From contig PLYB01000165.1 of NCBI GenBank assembly GCA_003151655.1, positions 1 to 9,969 on the forward strand: DNA of 9,969 bases, written 5' to 3'. This document shows, piece after piece, positions 6,200 through 9,969 of this stretch; the stretch's first letter is position 1; each line of letters starts with the position of its first letter. The stretch is from Gallionellaceae bacterium. GTDB taxonomy: Bacteria; Pseudomonadota; Gammaproteobacteria; Burkholderiales; Gallionellaceae. The notes beneath the pieces are model-generated. The model saw only the letters and a list, made by a program, of their open reading frames with translations. It searched no databases and was not told the DNA's origin. The position numbers were made by a program, and so were the translations under genes.

Positions 6200-6400
6200 C
6201 CGGTAAATATTACAACTGTCGCGCCATTGGCGGCTGCGACGACTCAAGCTAATTGCGATGCATCTCTCCCAAGTGAGTATCCACTTACGGACAAACCGGC
6301 AATACAAAAACTGACCACATCCAAGCTATCCAGCTATTTTTTGCTTTGGGCGCAGCCAGTTGCAAACATCGCCAATCCGTCACCGGGAAGTCAACCGCCC

Positions 6401-6416
6401 ATACTACAGCTAGTTG
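6401..6416. promoter_or_regulatory. NrdR-box-like site 1 (distal, in leader)
   Basis: The site has ACTACA (6403-6408) and TAGT (6411-6414) in the NrdR-box arrangement and matches about 10 of 16 positions of the consensus aCaCtAtATaTaGtGt as I remember it. It is weaker than site 2 but has the same half-site letters. It lies exactly 31 bases (three helical turns) from site 2, the spacing typical of paired NrdR boxes. Confidence 0.5.
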
Positions 6417-6431
6417 CTTCTCTGTCATTAT

Positions 6432-6447
6432 TCACTACATTTAGTGG
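6432..6447. promoter_or_regulatory. NrdR-box-like site 2 (overlapping the expected transcription start)
   Basis: TCACTACATTTAGTGG is an imperfect palindrome matching about 12 of 16 positions of the NrdR-box consensus, with both CACTA and TAGTG half-sites intact. It lies directly downstream of the -10 at 6453-6458, so a bound repressor would cover the transcription start. NrdR is an ATP/dATP-sensing repressor of ribonucleotide reductase genes, which fits nrdB downstream. Confidence 0.68.
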
Positions 6448-6452
6448 TTGCG

Positions 6453-6480
6453 ACTATAAACTATTTTTTTGCGCCGTCAA
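6453..6480 (-). promoter_or_regulatory. Sigma70-type promoter for nrdB
   Basis: On the minus strand, TTGACG (6480-6475, five of six) and TATAGT (6458-6453, five of six) are separated by 16 bases containing a run of seven A. AT-rich sequence lies upstream. The expected start near 6446 falls inside NrdR-box-like site 2. The leader to the nrdB ATG would be about 290 bases. Confidence 0.65.
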
Positions 6481-6570
6481 TTTATTTGTGCGTTTTTTTA
6501 GCGTTTACCCGAGCAATTTTCTCAGGAACGATACCCCAGCTTCCAATTAACCCGAATTGTTTATTGGGAC

Positions 6571-6641
6571 GTAGGTCGGGCTTGTAGGTCGGGTTTAAAC
6601 CCGACGGGGTTAGCGGCATGTCGGGCTGAAGCCCGACCTAC
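6571..6641. repeat. REP/BIME-like palindrome cluster with GTAG heads
   Basis: Three units carry GTAG followed by GTCGGG. The first is a half unit, GTAGGTCGGGCTT (6571-6583). The second is GTAG plus the perfect 18-base palindrome GTCGGGTTTAAACCCGAC (6588-6605). The third is inverted, GTCGGGCT-GA-AGCCCGAC (6620-6637), ending CTAC. The outer half unit is an exact 13-base complement of 6629-6641, so the whole block can fold into one large structure. A tetranucleotide GTAG head plus palindrome in head-to-head units is the form of REP elements moved by REP-associated tyrosine transposases (RAYTs). It lies downstream of ppc and may stabilise or end that transcript. Confidence 0.8.
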
Positions 6642-6688
6642 AACACCTTGATTTTATGAAATCCCAGCGGCTAATGGACAATCTGAGA

Positions 6689-9496
6689 TTAACCACTATT
6701 CCTTAATCCCGCCGCGATACCGTTGATCGTCAGGTGGATCGCGCGTTTCACTTTCTCGTTGTCATCCCCTGCGCGATGGCGGTGCAGCAACGCCACTTGC
6801 AGGTGATTCAACGGGTCGATGTACGGCGTGCGGGTGGTGAGGCTGCGTGCCAGCGTCGGATTATCCGCCAGCAGTGTTGATGCTCCGGTGATGGCAAACA
6901 ACATATCGACGGTGCGATGCCACTCGGCTTCGATTTCGCCGAATATCTGCTTGCGCAAAGCTTCATCCTGCACCAGCTCGGCATAGCGCGAGGCGATACC
7001 CATGTCGGTCTTGGAAAGCACCATATCCATGTTGGAAAGCAAGCCACGGAAGAACGCCCAATTCTGGTTCATGGCTTGCAGTTGCTTGAGTCCGGCCTCG
7101 CCCTCGCGCTCGATAAAGCGTTGTGCTGCACTGCCGAAACCATACCATCCCGGCAGGATGGCGCGATTTAAGCTCCAACTGAACACCCACGGAATGGCGC
7201 GCAAATCTTCGATGTTGTCGGTAGCACGGCGTGCGGAAGGACGGCTGCCGATGTTGAGTTCGGCAATTTCGCGGATAGGCGTGGCGGCAAAAAAATACTC
7301 GGTGAAGCCCGGTGTTTCGTACACCAGTTTGCGGTAGGCGGAAAACGCGTCATTACTCAGCGCTTCCAGAATGCGGTGAAATTCCGGCATGGTGGAGTCA
7401 TCGCCGTGATGATGCACCAGCGTGGCCTCCAGTGTGGCCGCGATGAGCACTTCCAGATTGCCGCGCCCGATCTCGGGATCGGAATATTTGCTGGAGATAA
7501 CTTCGCCTTGTTCGGTGATACGAATCTGCGCATTCACGCTGCCCGGAGGCTGCGCCAGTATGGCCTGATAGCTGGGGCCGCCGCCGCGTCCGACGGTACC
7601 GCCGCGTCCATGGAACAGGCGCAGCTCGATACCATGTTTCTCGAACACTTTCACCAGCTCGACTTCAGCCTTGTACAACTCCCAGTTGGCGGTGAGATAG
7701 CCACCGTCCTTGTTGCTGTCGGAATACCCTAGCATCACTTCCTGAGTATTGCCCCGACTGTTTAACAGTTCGCGGTAAAACGGTATCGAGAACAGCGCAT
7801 CCATAATCGGGCCGCAGCCCTGCAAATCGGCGATGGTTTCGAATAGCGGAATGATGTTGATGTGCAAAGTTGAGGTCTTGCCCGCTTCGAGCAAGCCGGT
7901 CTGTTGCACCATCAGCGCCACTTCCAGCATGTCGCTCGCGGCATCGGTCTTGGAAATAATATAGTTGGGCAGCGCCGCACGTCCAAAGCGTTGGTGTATT
8001 TCTGCAGCGGCCTGCATCAGGTGCAATTCGCCGCGCACGACTTCGGAAAAATTTTCTACCTCAGACGCGAGCTGCTTGCCCGCTTGCAGTGCCGTCAACA
8101 GCGTATTGCGGCGCGCGATTTCGTCTAACTGCGAGTAATTATCAATACCGGCAGTGGCCAATAGTTCGCTGACCACTTGCTCGTGAATGCCGCTATGTTG
8201 GCGCATGTCGATCGGTGCCAAATGAAAGCCAAACACTTCGGCGGCACGGCGCAGGTTAGCCAAGCGACCGCGCGCCAGATAGATGGCGTGATGGTGCTCC
8301 AGTGAATCAATTACCACATCGAGATCGCTGATGAATTCTTCGATATTGGCATACGGCTGCACAGACTTGCTTACCGGATGCAAGTGCGCCACGCGATGAC
8401 CCAAGTGCTCGGTGGTAGCGACCAATCTTGCATACACAGAGATCAAAGCCCGGCGATACGGCTCGTCTTCCCGGCTGACCGCATTGTCGGGAGAGTTTTT
8501 GGCCATTACTTCCAGTTTATCGCTCACGTCCACCAAGCGGGAAGTCAGGCTCATACGTGCACTGAGCAACTCGGTCTCGTTCAGATAATATTCCAGCGCG
8601 GTTGCCGAGTGACGCTCCGCCGCATCCAGCATCACCTTATGCGTAACAAACGGATTGCCGTCGCGGTCACCGCCGATCCAGCTGCCCACGCGCAGAAATG
8701 GCGGAATCTTGAGGCGCTGCCCGAAGTGCTGCTCGGTCTGCTTTTCCAACCCGGCATATAATCTGGGAATTTCTTTGAGGAAGGTGTAATCGTAAAACGA
8801 CAAGCCGTTTTTGACTTCGTCCTGCACCGTCAATTTGGAAGTACGCAATAGACGCGTATGCCACAAAATCAGAATGAAGCGATGCAGTGCTTCCTCGTTG
8901 TCGGCCAATTCTTCCGGGGTCATGTCGATACGGTCACGATCCGCCAACAAACCGGAAATAGAAAGCTGGCAATTCAAAATACTTTTGCGCTGCACCTCGG
9001 TCGGGTGCGCGGTGAGCACGGGCGAGATCAACGCCTTATCAAAGAAGGCCTGCAATGCGGCGGCATCGATGTTCTTTTCTTTAGCGCGATCCAGAGCCAA
9101 TTGCAGGCTACCCTCTTGCGGCGGCGAACCCGCTTTCAGATGCGCACGGCGGCGGCGGTTGTGATGCAAATCTTCGGCGATATTGGAAAGTTGCGAGAAC
9201 GAGCTGAACGCGCGCACCACTCTCAGCGTTTCATCGGGAGAAAGCTCATCCAGAATTTGCTCCAATTGGGCGCGATCCCGATCATCCTGTGTCTTGCGAA
9301 AACGCACCGCCGTGCGGCGTACATTCTCGATCAGCGCAAACGTTTCTTCACCTTCCTGTTCGCGCAAGGTATCGCCCAGAATACGCCCGAGCAGACGAAT
9401 ATCATCGCGTAATGGCACATCCTTACTGGAAAGATCAGCGGGGGCAGACAGTAAATTCATGACGTTTTTCTTAAGCATGGCTAGCGTGCGGCTCAT
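6689..9496 (-). CDS. ppc: Phosphoenolpyruvate carboxylase
   Basis: Cytoplasmic anaplerotic enzyme that carboxylates PEP with bicarbonate to oxaloacetate. Full length at 935 residues, about 50 longer than the E. coli enzyme. Signatures in order: LTAHPTEVQRKS with catalytic H164; GSWIGGDRDGNPFVT (271-285); GYSDSNKDGGY (590-600); FHGRGGTVGRGGGP with H629 and R637 (E. coli H579 and R587); TEQGEVISSKY (661-671); GSRPSARR; LRAIPWVFSW. The C-terminus AAGLRNSG ends normally. Residues matching the E. coli aspartate-inhibition site are present (K829, R889, N933), so feedback inhibition by aspartate is likely. The start is uncertain. ATG 9496 has no Shine-Dalgarno, and Met7 (9478) and Met13 (9460, after AAGAAA) are in frame; the later one agrees better with the E. 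coli N-terminus. It diverges from hemC with only 45 bases between the outermost starts. Confidence 0.97.
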   Translation of the reverse strand: MSRTLAMLKKNVMNLLSAPADLSSKDVPLRDDIRLLGRILGDTLREQEGEETFALIENVRRTAVRFRKTQDDRDRAQLEQILDELSPDETLRVVRAFSSFSQLSNIAEDLHHNRRRRAHLKAGSPPQEGSLQLALDRAKEKNIDAAALQAFFDKALISPVLTAHPTEVQRKSILNCQLSISGLLADRDRIDMTPEELADNEEALHRFILILWHTRLLRTSKLTVQDEVKNGLSFYDYTFLKEIPRLYAGLEKQTEQHFGQRLKIPPFLRVGSWIGGDRDGNPFVTHKVMLDAAERHSATALEYYLNETELLSARMSLTSRLVDVSDKLEVMAKNSPDNAVSREDEPYRRALISVYARLVATTEHLGHRVAHLHPVSKSVQPYANIEEFISDLDVVIDSLEHHHAIYLARGRLANLRRAAEVFGFHLAPIDMRQHSGIHEQVVSELLATAGIDNYSQLDEIARRNTLLTALQAGKQLASEVENFSEVVRGELHLMQAAAEIHQRFGRAALPNYIISKTDAASDMLEVALMVQQTGLLEAGKTSTLHINIIPLFETIADLQGCGPIMDALFSIPFYRELLNSRGNTQEVMLGYSDSNKDGGYLTANWELYKAEVELVKVFEKHGIELRLFHGRGGTVGRGGGPSYQAILAQPPGSVNAQIRITEQGEVISSKYSDPEIGRGNLEVLIAATLEATLVHHHGDDSTMPEFHRILEALSNDAFSAYRKLVYETPGFTEYFFAATPIREIAELNIGSRPSARRATDNIEDLRAIPWVFSWSLNRAILPGWYGFGSAAQRFIEREGEAGLKQLQAMNQNWAFFRGLLSNMDMVLSKTDMGIASRYAELVQDEALRKQIFGEIEAEWHRTVDMLFAITGASTLLADNPTLARSLTTRTPYIDPLNHLQVALLHRHRAGDDNEKVKRAIHLTINGIAAGLRNSG

Positions 9497-9504
9497 GTTA
9501 GAAT
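9496..9504 (+). promoter_or_regulatory. Candidate extended -10 promoter for hemC
   Basis: TGTTAGAAT is an extended -10 (TGn plus TAGAAT, five of six) with no clear -35, which extended -10 promoters can lack. Transcription would start near 9511, about 30 bases before the hemC ATG. It overlaps the upstream-most possible ppc start codon on the other strand. Confidence 0.4.
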
Positions 9505-9514
9505 GTGCCGCAAT

Positions 9515-9542
9515 TTAATATTAAAATTTTCTGGAAACACAA
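9515..9542 (-). promoter_or_regulatory. Weak candidate promoter for ppc
   Basis: On the minus strand TTGTGT (9542-9537) and TATTAA (9520-9515) are 16 bases apart in an AT-rich stretch. Both hexamers are poor. A start near 9508 would be only about 12 bases before ATG 9496 and about 48 before ATG 9460. Confidence 0.25.
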
Positions 9543-9969
9543 TGAATCAGATAGCTCAGCAACACCCGGCCCCCGCAAAACTCGTTATCGCATCGCGTGA
9601 GAGCGCGCTGGCAATGTGGCAGGCCGAACATATCCGGGATCGACTGCGCGCATTATATCCGCAAACCGAGGTGAGTATATTGGGCATGACGACGCAGGGC
9701 GACCAGATCCTCGATGTCACCCTCTCCAAGATCGGCGGCAAGGGTTTATTCGTCAAGGAATTAGAAACCGCTTTGGAAAACGGCAGCGCCGACATCGCCG
9801 TGCATTCTCTGAAAGATGTACCGATGCATTTGCCGGAAGGTTTCGTGCTGGCCTGCATCGGCGAACGCGAAGACCCGCGCGACGCTTTCGTTTCCAATAA
9901 ATTCGACAATCTCGCGGCGTTGCCTCCGGGCAGCGTGGTCGGCACTTCCAGCCTGCGCCGCGAAAGCCA
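9542..9969 (+). CDS. hemC: Porphobilinogen deaminase (hydroxymethylbilane synthase), 3'-truncated by window edge
   Basis: Cytoplasmic enzyme of haem and sirohaem synthesis that joins four porphobilinogen units into hydroxymethylbilane. About 142 codons are visible of the usual ~310, and the frame is open to the window end. Motifs match the family in order: IASRESALAMWQAEH (16-30); TTQGDQILDVTLSKIGGKGLFVKELE (residues 50-75, split here only by position); DIAVHSLKDVP with the catalytic Asp at 92 (E. coli Asp84); REDPRDAFVS; and GTSSLRRES at the edge. The dipyrromethane-cofactor cysteine lies beyond the window. The start ATG 9542 follows TGGAAACACA, a weak Shine-Dalgarno. It is divergent from ppc; hemD often follows in relatives but cannot be seen here. 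Confidence 0.95.
   Translation, partial: MNQIAQQHPAPAKLVIASRESALAMWQAEHIRDRLRALYPQTEVSILGMTTQGDQILDVTLSKIGGKGLFVKELETALENGSADIAVHSLKDVPMHLPEGFVLACIGEREDPRDAFVSNKFDNLAALPPGSVVGTSSLRRES

Larger units (their letters stand above)
6159..6688. other. 530-base intergenic region upstream of nrdB
   Basis: This gap lies between the 3' end of ppc and the start of nrdB, both on the minus strand. Reading toward nrdB it holds a REP-like palindrome cluster (6571-6641), an AT-rich stretch, a sigma70-type promoter (6453-6480), two NrdR-box-like sites (6401-6447) and a leader of about 290 bases. That leader has a hairpin near the ribosome binding site (6179-6199). I see no convincing gene in it; a 47-codon minus-strand frame at 6285-6428 is discussed as a finding. 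No clear Rho-independent terminator follows ppc. Confidence 0.7.

Noticed and set aside
6227..6550. 107-codon plus-strand frame in the gap upstream of nrdB
   Set aside because: It runs across the nrdB promoter and NrdR-like sites, has no ribosome binding site and no recognisable features.
8858..9412. 184-codon plus-strand frame inside ppc
   Set aside because: It is antisense to the conserved N-terminal third of ppc, with no independent support.

Overview
The window looks like a chromosomal segment of a betaproteobacterium. The best guess is the Nitrosomonadales/Gallionellaceae neighbourhood. This rests on a divergent ppc/hemC pair, the protein style, a mid-range G+C content by eye, and GTAG-headed REP-like palindromes between genes. 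The placement is inference from memory, not from a search. Nothing in it looks like a prophage, an insertion sequence, a CRISPR array, a tRNA or an rRNA.

Layout, left to right. Bases 1-1182 (+) hold the 3' part of a membrane diguanylate cyclase (MASE1-like sensor plus an intact GGDEF domain) whose start lies outside the window. Bases 1418-2689 (+) encode a patatin-like phospholipase lipoprotein. Converging on it from the minus strand is a run of three genes: a 64-residue unknown protein (4130-3936), a 97-residue unknown protein (3820-3527) and an all-alpha dimeric-type dUTPase (3429-2761). A 397-base gap follows, holding a nested inverted-repeat element and the likely promoter of a MazG-like nucleotide pyrophosphohydrolase (4528-4860, +). 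A bidirectional terminator (4953-4978) separates that gene from nrdB (6158-5010, -), the class Ia ribonucleotide reductase small subunit. Upstream of nrdB is a 530-base gap with a good sigma70-type promoter, two NrdR-box-like sites exactly 31 bases apart, a long leader and a REP/BIME-like palindrome cluster. Phosphoenolpyruvate carboxylase (ppc, 9496-6689, -) and the start of hemC (9542 to the window end, +) close the window. They diverge from a very short shared promoter region.

Functional theme. The middle of the window is rich in deoxynucleotide metabolism. NrdB makes dNDPs (with an NrdA encoded elsewhere), dUTPase removes dUTP and supplies dUMP for thymidylate, and the MazG-like protein probably removes non-canonical or surplus nucleotides. 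The two small unknown genes share strand and spacing with the dUTPase gene. The flanking genes serve signalling (c-di-GMP), lipid hydrolysis at the envelope, anaplerosis (oxaloacetate from PEP) and tetrapyrrole synthesis.

Most genes are ordinary housekeeping genes. I see no convincing new multi-gene system. The points most worth a second look are the NrdR-type control region in front of a stand-alone nrdB, the two small unknown genes beside the dimeric dUTPase, and the two kinds of intergenic palindromic element.
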